From: Streptomyces nymphaeiformis
GTDB lineage: Bacteria; Actinomycetota; Actinomycetes; Streptomycetales; Streptomycetaceae
Direction of reading: 5' to 3'
Assembly: GCF_014203895.1 (NCBI RefSeq)
Contig: NZ_JACHJY010000011.1
Location: 186,001-250,000, forward strand
DNA: 64,000 nucleotides
A model generated the notes under the pieces. The model searched no databases. It was not told the DNA's origin and saw only the letters and a program-made list of their open reading frames with translations. The translations under genes were made by a program, and so were the position numbers. The first letter of the stretch is position 1. The number at the start of each line of letters is the position of its first letter. Shown one piece after another: positions 37,030-46,782 of the stretch.

Positions 37030-38748
37030 TTAGTACAGACCGTTGTAGATCTGGTAGCCGGTGCCGATGGAGGCGCGCGGCTTGAAGACGTAGCCCGTGT
37101 CGCCGGTGCCGGAGTAGCGGAACAGCTCGCCGCCCGAGTTCACCGCGAGGAGGTCGGCCTTGCCGTCACCCGTGATGTCACCGGGCGCCACGATCTTCGC
37201 GTACGCGTTCCAGCCGCCGCCGATCTTCACGCGGGACTTGAACGCGTAGCCCGCCTGGCCGGTGCCCTGGTACAGGTACAGGGTGCCGTCCTTGGCGCGG
37301 GCGATCAGGTCGTTGAGGCCGTCGCCGCTGTAGTCGCCCGAGCCGACGATCCGGTCGTACGCGTTCCAGCCGCCGCCGATCTTGACGCGGGCGTGCAGGG
37401 CGTTGCCGTCGTAGTTGCTCCGGTAGAGCCACAGGACGCCGTCGCGGTCACGGGCCACGAAGTCGCCGGTGCCGTCGCCGTTCAGGTCGCCGGGGCCGGC
37501 GATCTGGTTGATCGCGCCCCAGCCGCCGCCGAAGTCGGTCTCGTTGCCGTAGAGGTGACCGTCGAAGATCTCCAGCGTGTCGGAGACCGCGTTCCGGCCG
37601 AGGGAGTTGACCTCGAACAGCGTCGCGCCGTACCAGCCGTTGTCGTCGCTGATCTGGATGCGGGGCGCGACCCGGCCGTTGTTCATCGAGTCGTACCAGA
37701 AGAGCGTGCCGCCCTTGGTGCGGGCGACCATGCCCTCCTTGCCGTGCGCCGGGACGTTGCCCGCGCCGGAGAACTGGTCCACGCCGTCCCAGGCGCCCAC
37801 GGAGCCGACCTGCTTGCGCGAGGTGTAGTAGCCGCGGCCGGTGCCGAAGTACTCGTACAGCGTGCCGTCGACGCCGCGCGCGAGGACGTCGGGGATCCCG
37901 TTCGCGTTGTCGTCGTCGATGCCGATGATCTGGTTGTACTGCTGCCAGCCCCGGCCGACCTCCTTGCGCGGCTTCAGCGTGTACGGGCTGTCGGAGCTCC
38001 CGTAGTAGAAGAGCACGCCGGAGGGCGTACGGGCGAGGAAGTCGCCCTTGCCGTCGCCGTCGCTGTCGCCGAGGCCGATCAGCTGGTCGTAGGCGTACCA
38101 GCCCTTGCCGACCAGCTTGCGCGCGTGGAACGGGGCGTTCGGGGTGCCGGTGGAGACGTACACGTACAGCTCGCCGGCGGGCGTACGGGCCAGCACGTCG
38201 GCGCGGCCGTCACCGCTGAGGTCGCCGGGCGAGAAGATCTTGTTGTAGATCTGCCAGCCCGCGCCGACCCAGCGGAGGCTGCCGTAGGACGTGGTGGCGT
38301 CGCCGTACACGCTCAGCGCGCCGAACTTCGAGAGCGTCAGGATCTCGGGACCGCTGCCGTTCTTGTCCTGGTCGCCGAGCGGGATGACGTCCTTGACGAA
38401 GGAGGTGTCACCGTCGTTGCGGATGAACTCGGCGCCCTCGGAGTTCGTCGTCGCCGTGCGCAGCGAGCCGTTGATGCGCATGATGAGGTCGGTCCGGCCG
38501 TCGCCGTCCAGGTCCGAGCGCGACGGCGGACGCTCCGCCGTGACGCCGGCGAGCCCGGCGCGGGCGCCGTCCGTCTGCGGGACGGTCCGCAGCGACGGGG
38601 CGGCGGGAGACTGCGCGGGCTTCTCGGTGGCCGCGTGCGGCGCCGGCGCGTCGGCCGACGCGGGGCCCGCGAGGAGCATGCCCGCAGAGAGGGCGAGGGC
38701 GGTGCAGCCCGCGAGGCGGCGGGCACGCTGGGAACGCATGAAGAACAA
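37030..38748 (-). CDS. Secreted FG-GAP/VCBS repeat protein
   Basis: This 572-residue paralogue has the signal peptide region RSQRARRLAGCTALALSAGM, an acidic SDLDGDGRTDLIMRI FG-GAP unit near residue 75, and repeats such as LARTPAGELYVYVSTG, VGKGWYAYDQLIG and GDLNGDGTGDFVARDRDGVLW. TTG 38748 is used because it matches the other two copies and its spacing from the G-run; ATG 38739 in frame is the alternative. It is the most diverged of the three and is transcribed first in the array, each gene having its own terminator. Confidence 0.85.
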   Translation of the reverse strand: MFFMRSQRARRLAGCTALALSAGMLLAGPASADAPAPHAATEKPAQSPAAPSLRTVPQTDGARAGLAGVTAERPPSRSDLDGDGRTDLIMRINGSLRTATTNSEGAEFIRNDGDTSFVKDVIPLGDQDKNGSGPEILTLSKFGALSVYGDATTSYGSLRWVGAGWQIYNKIFSPGDLSGDGRADVLARTPAGELYVYVSTGTPNAPFHARKLVGKGWYAYDQLIGLGDSDGDGKGDFLARTPSGVLFYYGSSDSPYTLKPRKEVGRGWQQYNQIIGIDDDNANGIPDVLARGVDGTLYEYFGTGRGYYTSRKQVGSVGAWDGVDQFSGAGNVPAHGKEGMVARTKGGTLFWYDSMNNGRVAPRIQISDDNGWYGATLFEVNSLGRNAVSDTLEIFDGHLYGNETDFGGGWGAINQIAGPGDLNGDGTGDFVARDRDGVLWLYRSNYDGNALHARVKIGGGWNAYDRIVGSGDYSGDGLNDLIARAKDGTLYLYQGTGQAGYAFKSRVKIGGGWNAYAKIVAPGDITGDGKADLLAVNSGGELFRYSGTGDTGYVFKPRASIGTGYQIYNGLY

Positions 38749-38903
38749 AAAGATCCCCCCCAGGGATCAGAGGTTCGACGGAACCAAACAGGGGGGCTCG
38801 AACAGGCGTCGAACGGCGTCAGCGCAGGGCGGAAAGCACGCGGAGACGACCTCGTAGGACGGTCGGAACACCCCCCCGGATGTTGAACACGAGTCTACTC
38901 ACG
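38749..38903 (-). repeat. Duplicated 5' leader, copy B
   Basis: Second copy of the leader described at 34874-35025. It shares the GATCCC hairpin (38752-38768), the GGTTC-GACG-GAACC hairpin, the AACGGCGTCAGCGCAG block and the 43-nt identical run ending at 38903 with the TAGACT box (minus strand, 38892-38897). Sequence identity stops sharply after 38903. Confidence 0.7.
38752..38768 (-). promoter_or_regulatory. Hairpin covering the ribosome binding site
   Basis: Third copy of the 17-nt GATCCC-TGGGG-GGGATC element, 3 nt before TTG 38748. Confidence 0.6.
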
Positions 38904-38993
38904 GCGCCGCCGATTACCAGATGTTTACCTCGCCGAATCCGACCGTCCGGTCGTTTCTCGCCTCCCGGCCCCCCGCCGGGCCCGGCGCCGGCG

Positions 38994-39686
38994 TCAGTTC
39001 TTCCGGTGCCCTATCAGCCGCGGCTTCTGCTCCAGACCGTCCAGACCGTGCCACGCCAGGTTCACCAGATGCGCCGCGACCTCCGACTTCTCCGGCTTGC
39101 GGACGTCCAGCCACCACTGACCCGTCAGCGCCACACTGCCCACCAGCGCCTGCGCGTACAGCGGCGCCAGCTTCGGGTCGAAGCCCCGCGCCTTGAACTC
39201 CAGGCCCAGGATGTCCTCCACCTGGGTGGCGATGTCACTGATCAGCGACGCGAACGTGCCCGTCGACTGCGCCACCGGCGAATCCCGCACGAGGATCCGG
39301 AACCCGTCCGTGTAGTTCTCGATGTAGTCGAGCAGCGCGAACGCCGCCTGCTCCAGGAGCTCCCGCGGATGCCCCGCCGTCAGCGCCCCCGTCACCCCGT
39401 CCAGGAGCTGCCGCATCTCCCGGTCGACGACGACCGCGTACAGCCCCTCCTTGCCGCCGAAGTGCTCGTACACCACCGGCTTGGACACCCCGGCCTTCGC
39501 CGCGATCTCCTCCACCGACGTGCCCTCGAAGCCCTTCTCCGCGAAGAGCGTGCGACCGATGTCGAGCAGCTGCTCCCGGCGCTCCGCGCCCGTCATCCGC
39601 ACCCGGCGCCCCCGCCGGGGCTTCTGCTCTCCGCCGCTGCTGCCGGTACCGCCGGTCCTGCCCTCGATCGCCACGTCTTCCATCAT
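38994..39686 (-). CDS. TetR-family transcriptional regulator
   Basis: This 230-residue repressor has its TetR HTH at about residues 32-80, with RREQLLDIGRTLFAEKGFEGTSVEEIAAKAGVSK partly visible as TSVEEIAAKAGVSK and VVYEHFGGKEGLY. The C-terminal helical ligand domain fills the rest. The N-terminus is basic and Gly-rich (KPRRGRRVRM). ATG 39686 or the adjacent ATG 39683 overlaps the stop of the desaturase gene, so the two are co-transcribed and coupled. It probably controls the desaturase promoter through the TACGN4CGTA repeats at 40725-40751, sensing acyl-CoA or membrane lipid state; that link is inference. Confidence 0.9.
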   Translation of the reverse strand: MMEDVAIEGRTGGTGSSGGEQKPRRGRRVRMTGAERREQLLDIGRTLFAEKGFEGTSVEEIAAKAGVSKPVVYEHFGGKEGLYAVVVDREMRQLLDGVTGALTAGHPRELLEQAAFALLDYIENYTDGFRILVRDSPVAQSTGTFASLISDIATQVEDILGLEFKARGFDPKLAPLYAQALVGSVALTGQWWLDVRKPEKSEVAAHLVNLAWHGLDGLEQKPRLIGHRKN

Positions 39687-40669
39687 GCCGCGTCTGCGGA
39701 CGCGGTCCGGCGCCGGGCTTCGATGCGGGACTTCGCCGGCCAGCGCACATCGCTCGCCCAGCCCAGCTGCTCGAACCAGCGGATCAGCCGCGCACTGGAG
39801 TCGACCTGCCCGCGCAGCACCCCGTGCCGCGCCGACGTCGGGTCCGCGTGGTGCAGGTTGTGCCAGGACTCGCCGCAGGACAGCACCGCCAGCCACCACA
39901 CGTTCCCCGAACGATCACGCGACTTGAACGGACGCTTGCCCACCGCGTGACAGATCGAGTTGATCGACCACGTGACGTGGTGCAGCAGCGCCACCCGCAC
40001 CAGCGAGCCCCAGAAGAACGCCGTGAACGCGCCCCACCACGACATCGTCACCAGACCGCCCACCACCGGCGGGATCGCGAGCGACACGACCGTCCACAGC
40101 ACGAACTGGCGCGAGATCGCCCGGATCGCCGGATCCTTGATCAGATCGGGCGCGTACTTGTGCTGCGGCGTCTGCTCCTCGTCGAACATCCAGCCGATGT
40201 GCGCCCACCACAGGCCCTTCATCAGCGCCGGAACCGTCTCGCCGAACCGCCACGGCGAGTGCGGGTCACCCTCCGCGTCCGAGAACTTGTGGTGCTTGCG
40301 GTGATCGGCCACCCACCGCACCAGCGGACCCTCCACCGCGAGCGACCCCATGATCGCCAGCGCGATCCGCAGCGGCCGCTTCGCCTTGAAGGAACCGTGC
40401 GTGAAGTACCGGTGGAAACCGATCGTGATCCCGTGGCAGCCGATGTAGTACATGACGACCATCAGCCCCAGATCCAGCCAGCTCACCCCCCAGCCCCACG
40501 CCAGCGGCACCGCCGCGAGCAGCGCCAGGAACGGCACCGTGATGAACAGCAGCAGGGTGATCTGCTCGATCGAACGCTTGCTGTCCCCGCCCAGCGTGGC
40601 GGAGGGCAGCGGCGCCTCGGCGGCGTCCGGCGCCTCGGACGCCGACGTCATCTCGGGGCTCATGGTCAT
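39683..40669 (-). CDS. Acyl-CoA/fatty acid desaturase
   Basis: This 328-residue membrane di-iron enzyme belongs to the delta-9 type acyl-CoA desaturase family. The three histidine boxes are present: HRYFTH near residue 92, HRKHH near residue 130, and HNLHH near residue 270, with an extra His in CHGITIGFH. Four hydrophobic segments lie around residues 36-75 and 180-225. It introduces a cis double bond into saturated acyl chains, adjusting membrane fluidity. ATG 40669 is chosen, with ATG 40663 as alternative; the 52-codon in-frame extension upstream spans the promoter. It is first in an operon with the TetR gene. Confidence 0.92.
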   Translation of the reverse strand: MTMSPEMTSASEAPDAAEAPLPSATLGGDSKRSIEQITLLLFITVPFLALLAAVPLAWGWGVSWLDLGLMVVMYYIGCHGITIGFHRYFTHGSFKAKRPLRIALAIMGSLAVEGPLVRWVADHRKHHKFSDAEGDPHSPWRFGETVPALMKGLWWAHIGWMFDEEQTPQHKYAPDLIKDPAIRAISRQFVLWTVVSLAIPPVVGGLVTMSWWGAFTAFFWGSLVRVALLHHVTWSINSICHAVGKRPFKSRDRSGNVWWLAVLSCGESWHNLHHADPTSARHGVLRGQVDSSARLIRWFEQLGWASDVRWPAKSRIEARRRTASADAA

Positions 40670-40724
40670 GGGTGTCCCTGGGGGGTGAGGGGAAGGGGAA
40701 ACGCGTCGAAGGACGGATCCGTGG

Positions 40725-40751
40725 CTACGCATCCGTAACCTACGGCGTCGT
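40725..40751. promoter_or_regulatory. Tandem palindromic operator of the desaturase-TetR operon
   Basis: TACGCATCCGTA (40725-40736) and TACGGCGTCGTA (40740-40751) are two inverted repeats of the form TACGN4CGTA separated by 3 nt, centres 15 bp apart. They lie 56-82 nt upstream of the desaturase start codon, overlapping probable -10 sequences on the minus strand (TAGGTT). This is a typical layout for two TetR dimers. Confidence 0.68.
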
Positions 40752-40909
40752 AAGTATGGCAGCGCCGTGGCGCGCGGCAAGAGGGCGCAAAGAAGGGGCC
40801 TGCCCGCCGCCCACCATGTGGACACCTATCCTGGGGGCGTCGGACAGCGCGGTCCGCAAGCCTCCAGAACCCCTCCAGACGTGCTCAAACACTGCAAGGA
40901 GCCGCACCT

Positions 40910-43639
<2,730 letters not shown>

Positions 43640-43655
43640 CGTCCTGCCCGTCCCC

Positions 43656-43697
43656 ATGACGATGCCCCCGTGGAAACCTCCACGGGGGCATCGTCAT
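43656..43697. terminator. Bidirectional terminator with perfect 18-bp stem
   Basis: The arm ATGACGATGCCCCCGTGG (43656-43673) and its exact complement (43680-43697) surround the six-nt loop AAACCT. It separates ppc from the convergent LPXTG-like gene and can stop transcription from both sides. Confidence 0.85.
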
Positions 43698-43724
43698 GAC
43701 GGCGTACGTCGGTGACGCGGGGCC

Positions 43725-44606
43725 TTAGTTCTGCTGGGCCTTGCGACGGCGGGTCACCAGGACCGCACCGGCGGCCGCGAGGGCCAGGGCGACGGCGGCG
43801 ATGATGCCGACGGGGGCGCTGGAGCCGGTCTCGGCCAGGTTGCCGTTCTCGTCCTTGACCTCGCCGCCGGTGGCGGAGCCGCCCGTGGCGGAGGTCTCGC
43901 CCGTGGCGGAACCACCGGTCGTGGAACCGCCGGTGGCGGAGGTCTCGCCGGAGGCGGAGCCGCCCGTGGCGGTCGTCTCACCGGTGGTGGAGCCACCCGT
44001 GGTGGTCTCGCCGGTGGTCGAACCGCCGGTGGTGGTCTCACCCGTGGTGGTCTCACCCGTGGTGGTCTCGCCGGTCGTCGTCTCACCGGTGGTGGAGCCG
44101 CCCGTGGTCTGCTCGCCCGTGGTGGAGCCGCCCGTGGTCTGCTCACCGGTGGTGGAGCCGCCCGTGGTCTGCTCGCCGGTCGTGCCGCCGGTGGTGGAGG
44201 TGGCCACGCAGGTGTGGGACAGGTTGAACCAGCCCTGCTTGATGACACCGTCGACGTCGGCCTCGGCCGACACCAGCTTCGCGCCCGGCTCGGAGGCCAC
44301 GTACGCGTGCTTGTCGGACGGCGGACCGAAGGAGGTGATGACCTGCTCGCCACCCGGCTCGAACGTCACCGTCAGCTTGACGAAGTTGACGCCGTTCGTG
44401 GGGATGACGAAGTGCCACCCGTCCTTGTCGGCCGGGATCGTCGGGCAGTCACCGTCGTGGGACGCCTCGGACGCCAGGATCGGCGTCGGCTGGTGGAGCG
44501 CGTAGTGGTGGGAGCCGTCCGACGCGAAGGCGGCGGGGGCCAGGGCCAGGGAAGAGCCCGCCATGGCCGCGACAAGAGCGGCTGCGGGTATGAAGGAGCG
44601 TCGCAT
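43725..44606 (-). CDS. LPXTG-like sortase-anchored surface protein with repeat stalk
   Basis: This 293-residue protein has a signal peptide (MRRSFIPAAALVAAMAGSSL, cleavage near AFA-SDG), a 120-residue globular head with two Cys (DGDCPTIP, SHTCVAT), and a Thr/Gly stalk of about 110 residues built from TTGGSTTGEQ and TTGET repeats. The C-terminal sorting signal is LAETG, a hydrophobic helix (VGIIAAVALALAAAGAVLV) and the tail TRRRKAQQN. LAxTG is the motif used by streptomycete class E sortases. It should be covalently linked to peptidoglycan. The Thr-rich stalk is a good candidate for O-mannosylation. ATG 44606 follows GAAGGAG. Confidence 0.88.
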   Translation of the reverse strand: MRRSFIPAAALVAAMAGSSLALAPAAFASDGSHHYALHQPTPILASEASHDGDCPTIPADKDGWHFVIPTNGVNFVKLTVTFEPGGEQVITSFGPPSDKHAYVASEPGAKLVSAEADVDGVIKQGWFNLSHTCVATSTTGGTTGEQTTGGSTTGEQTTGGSTTGEQTTGGSTTGETTTGETTTGETTTGETTTGGSTTGETTTGGSTTGETTATGGSASGETSATGGSTTGGSATGETSATGGSATGGEVKDENGNLAETGSSAPVGIIAAVALALAAAGAVLVTRRRKAQQN

Positions 44607-44734
44607 GTGCAGTCGTCCATCTGTGGGATGAGGATGCCGTGGGAGGTGGCTGGGGCAGCCTATCCATCGCCTTAAGTCGCCTTTAAGGCAGCAGTCCATA
44701 ACGATTGACCCGGGAACCGGGTGCAACCGGGGCA

Positions 44735-45178
44735 TCAGAGGGCGAAGAACGCCGCCACCAGCACCGCACCGCCGACCCCCGCCAGCGACCACGCCGTCCG
44801 CCGCAGCCGCAACCCACCGCCCACCAGAGGCGCCGCCAGAAGCAGCGCCCCGCCCAGCGGAAGCCACGCGTGCAACCCGCCGCCCCAGCCCGTCCGCACG
44901 CCCTCGTCCGTGCCCGGCTTCACCACCACCGGGATCGTCACGCCCTTCTCCGCCGCCACCGAACGCGCGATCGTCAGCGTCCGGCGCGTCGACGACGGAT
45001 CCTCCGGGGTGTAACGCCCACTGCACGTCTCGTCGTTGCAGTCGGTCACCGCCAGCGTCCCGTGCTCACGGCCCTTCGCGAGCAGGACGTGCTGGGCGGA
45101 GTTCCACGAGGACCACGCACCCGCGACGAGGAGGAGCAGGGCGACCAGGGCCACGGCGGCGTTACGGACGTGCGTCAT
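44735..45178 (-). CDS. Small membrane protein of unknown function
   Basis: This 147-residue protein has an N-terminal transmembrane helix (NAAVALVALLLLVAGAW, residues 6-22), an extracytoplasmic region with two Cys (DCNDETCSG), and two C-terminal hydrophobic helices (about 105-122 and 130-147). The outline resembles DUF3592-type proteins, but I cannot assign it firmly. It lies between pth and the surface protein on the minus strand. Confidence 0.72.
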   Translation of the reverse strand: MTHVRNAAVALVALLLLVAGAWSSWNSAQHVLLAKGREHGTLAVTDCNDETCSGRYTPEDPSSTRRTLTIARSVAAEKGVTIPVVVKPGTDEGVRTGWGGGLHAWLPLGGALLLAAPLVGGGLRLRRTAWSLAGVGGAVLVAAFFAL

Positions 45179-45218
45179 GACCCGCGATCGTACAGTCGTA
45201 CGTTCCCGGCGCCAGGCC

Positions 45219-45815
45219 CTACGAGTTGTACGCCGACTGGGCCCGCTCCAGGCCCTCCGCCACCAGGCACTCCACCGAGTCCGCCGCCCGGTCCACGAAC
45301 CAGTCCAGGTCCTTGCGCTCCGTCGACGAGAAGTCCTTCAGGACGAAGTCCGCGACCTGCATCCGGCCCGGCGGACGCCCGATCCCGCACCGCACCCGGT
45401 GGTAGTCCGCGCCCATCGCCTTCGTCATCGACTTCAGACCGTTGTGCCCGTTGTCGCCGCCGCCCAGCTTCAGCCGCAGCACCCCGTAGTCGATGTCCAG
45501 CTCGTCGTGGACCGCCACGACGTGCGCCGTCGGCACCTTGTAGAAGTCGCGCAGCGCCGTCACCGGACCGCCCGAGAGGTTCATGTACGACATCGGCTTC
45601 GCGAGGATCACCCGCCGGTTCTCAGGACCCGGAGGCCCCATCCGGCCCTCGACGACCTGCGCCTGCGCCTTCTGCGCCCGCTTGAACGAGCCGCGGATCC
45701 GGTCCGCGAGCAGGTCCACGACCATGAAACCGATGTTGTGCCGGTTGGCCGCGTACTCGGGCCCGGGGTTGCCGAGGCCGACGATCAGCCAGGGCGCGTT
45801 CGCGTCGTCCGTCAT
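45219..45815 (-). CDS. pth: Peptidyl-tRNA hydrolase
   Basis: This 198-residue enzyme recycles peptidyl-tRNA released from stalled ribosomes. [20 protein letters not shown] at the N-terminus contains the catalytic His26 and Asn16; [10 protein letters not shown] and HDELDIDYG near residue 100 (Asp) and GHNGLKSM are further Pth signatures. Its position just downstream of rplY is conserved in actinobacteria. A terminator at 45865-45899 separates the two genes, so it probably has its own promoter or relies on read-through. Confidence 0.95.
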   Translation of the reverse strand: MTDDANAPWLIVGLGNPGPEYAANRHNIGFMVVDLLADRIRGSFKRAQKAQAQVVEGRMGPPGPENRRVILAKPMSYMNLSGGPVTALRDFYKVPTAHVVAVHDELDIDYGVLRLKLGGGDNGHNGLKSMTKAMGADYHRVRCGIGRPPGRMQVADFVLKDFSSTERKDLDWFVDRAADSVECLVAEGLERAQSAYNS

Positions 45816-45864
45816 GTGCGTCAGGTCTCCTCGTATCCGTGCACAGCGCGTCCGTACAAGAGAA

Positions 45865-45899
45865 ACGGGGTGACGGGCCCGTACGGCCCGTCACCCCGT
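45865..45899 (-). terminator. Hairpin terminator after rplY
   Basis: ACGGGGTGACGGGCC (45865-45879) pairs perfectly with GGCCCGTCACCCCGT (45885-45899) around a 5-nt loop. On the minus strand it is followed by TTTCTCTTG, a short U-rich tail. Confidence 0.8.
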
Positions 45900-45921
45900 C
45901 ACGTCAGGCAGAGCCTACGGC

Positions 45922-46509
45922 TCAGGCCTCGGCGCCCTCGGCGGCCTCGGCCTCGGCGGCCGGCTCCTCGGCCTGGGCGGCCAGGACCTGCAGGACGACG
46001 GCGTCGGCGTCGGTCACCAGGGTCGCGCCCTTCGGGAGGGTGATGTCCTTGGCGAGGACGGAGGCACCGGCCTCCAGGCCCTCCACGGAGACCGTGACGG
46101 CCTCGGGGAGGTGGGTGGCCTCGGCCTCGACGGAGAGGGTGCCGAGCACGTGCTCCAGCAGGTTGCCGCCGGCGGCGAGCTCACCCTCGGCCTGGACCGG
46201 GATCTCGACCGTGACCTTCTCGCCGCGCTTGACGAGGAGCAGGTCGACGTGGATCAGGAAGCCCTTGATGGCGTCACGCTGGACGGCCTTCGGGATCGCC
46301 AGCTCGTTCTTGCCGTCGATGTCCAGGGAGAGCAGGACGTTCGGCGTACGGAGCGCGAGACCGAGCTCGTGGGCCGGAAGGGTGATGTGGGCCGGCTCCG
46401 AGCCGTGGCCGTAGACGACCGCGGGGACCTGCGAGTCACGGCGGATCGCACGGGCGGCGCCCTTGCCGAACTCGGTGCGGACGGAAGCGGCGAGCTTGAC
46501 CTCGGACAT
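45922..46509 (-). CDS. rplY: 50S ribosomal protein L25 (Ctc form)
   Basis: This 195-residue protein binds 5S rRNA. Residues 1-95 are the L25 domain (MSEVKLAASVRTEFGKGAAR, VPAVVYGHG), and the rest is the TL5/Ctc C-terminal domain (VTVEIPVQAEGE, LPEAVTVSVEGLEAG), ending in an acidic Ala/Glu tail. ATG 46509 with GAGGAG upstream is preferred over an in-frame codon at 46548. A well-formed promoter lies about 140 nt upstream, giving a long leader. Confidence 0.95.
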   Translation of the reverse strand: MSEVKLAASVRTEFGKGAARAIRRDSQVPAVVYGHGSEPAHITLPAHELGLALRTPNVLLSLDIDGKNELAIPKAVQRDAIKGFLIHVDLLLVKRGEKVTVEIPVQAEGELAAGGNLLEHVLGTLSVEAEATHLPEAVTVSVEGLEAGASVLAKDITLPKGATLVTDADAVVLQVLAAQAEEPAAEAEAAEGAEA

Positions 46510-46645
46510 GGTGCACTCCTCGTAGAAGGTGACGAAAAAGGTGGTCACCCGGCCACGACTGGCGATGGCCTGCTACGAAGAGCGCGTCGATAACGGACCG
46601 CCGTGACCCTTACGGGCACGGCCTCCCTCGCCGAGCAACTACGGC

Positions 46646-46674
46646 AGTCTACCCGCCGCTCCGGACCACCCCAA
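46646..46674 (-). promoter_or_regulatory. rplY promoter
   Basis: On the minus strand TTGGGG (46669-46674) and TAGACT (46646-46651) are separated by 17 nt, a good match to the vegetative sigma consensus. The start site would be near 46639, leaving a leader of about 130 nt before the rplY ATG. The 273-nt gap between the PBP and rplY genes contains nothing else I can recognise. Confidence 0.55.
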
Positions 46675-46782
46675 ATGGATCAACCCACCGACCCCGACCC
46701 ACCCGGCCCGCCCGGCCCCACCCCCGGCCGGACCGGCAGGGCAGTGCCTCCGCCCCGCCGCCCCGGCCGCCAGGCCGGCCCG

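Noticed and set aside
43741-44505. A Val/Pro/Ser repeat protein on the plus strand opposite the LAETG surface protein
   Set aside because: The repeats are simply the complement of the Thr/Gly stalk; the minus strand has signal peptide and sorting signal, the plus strand has neither.
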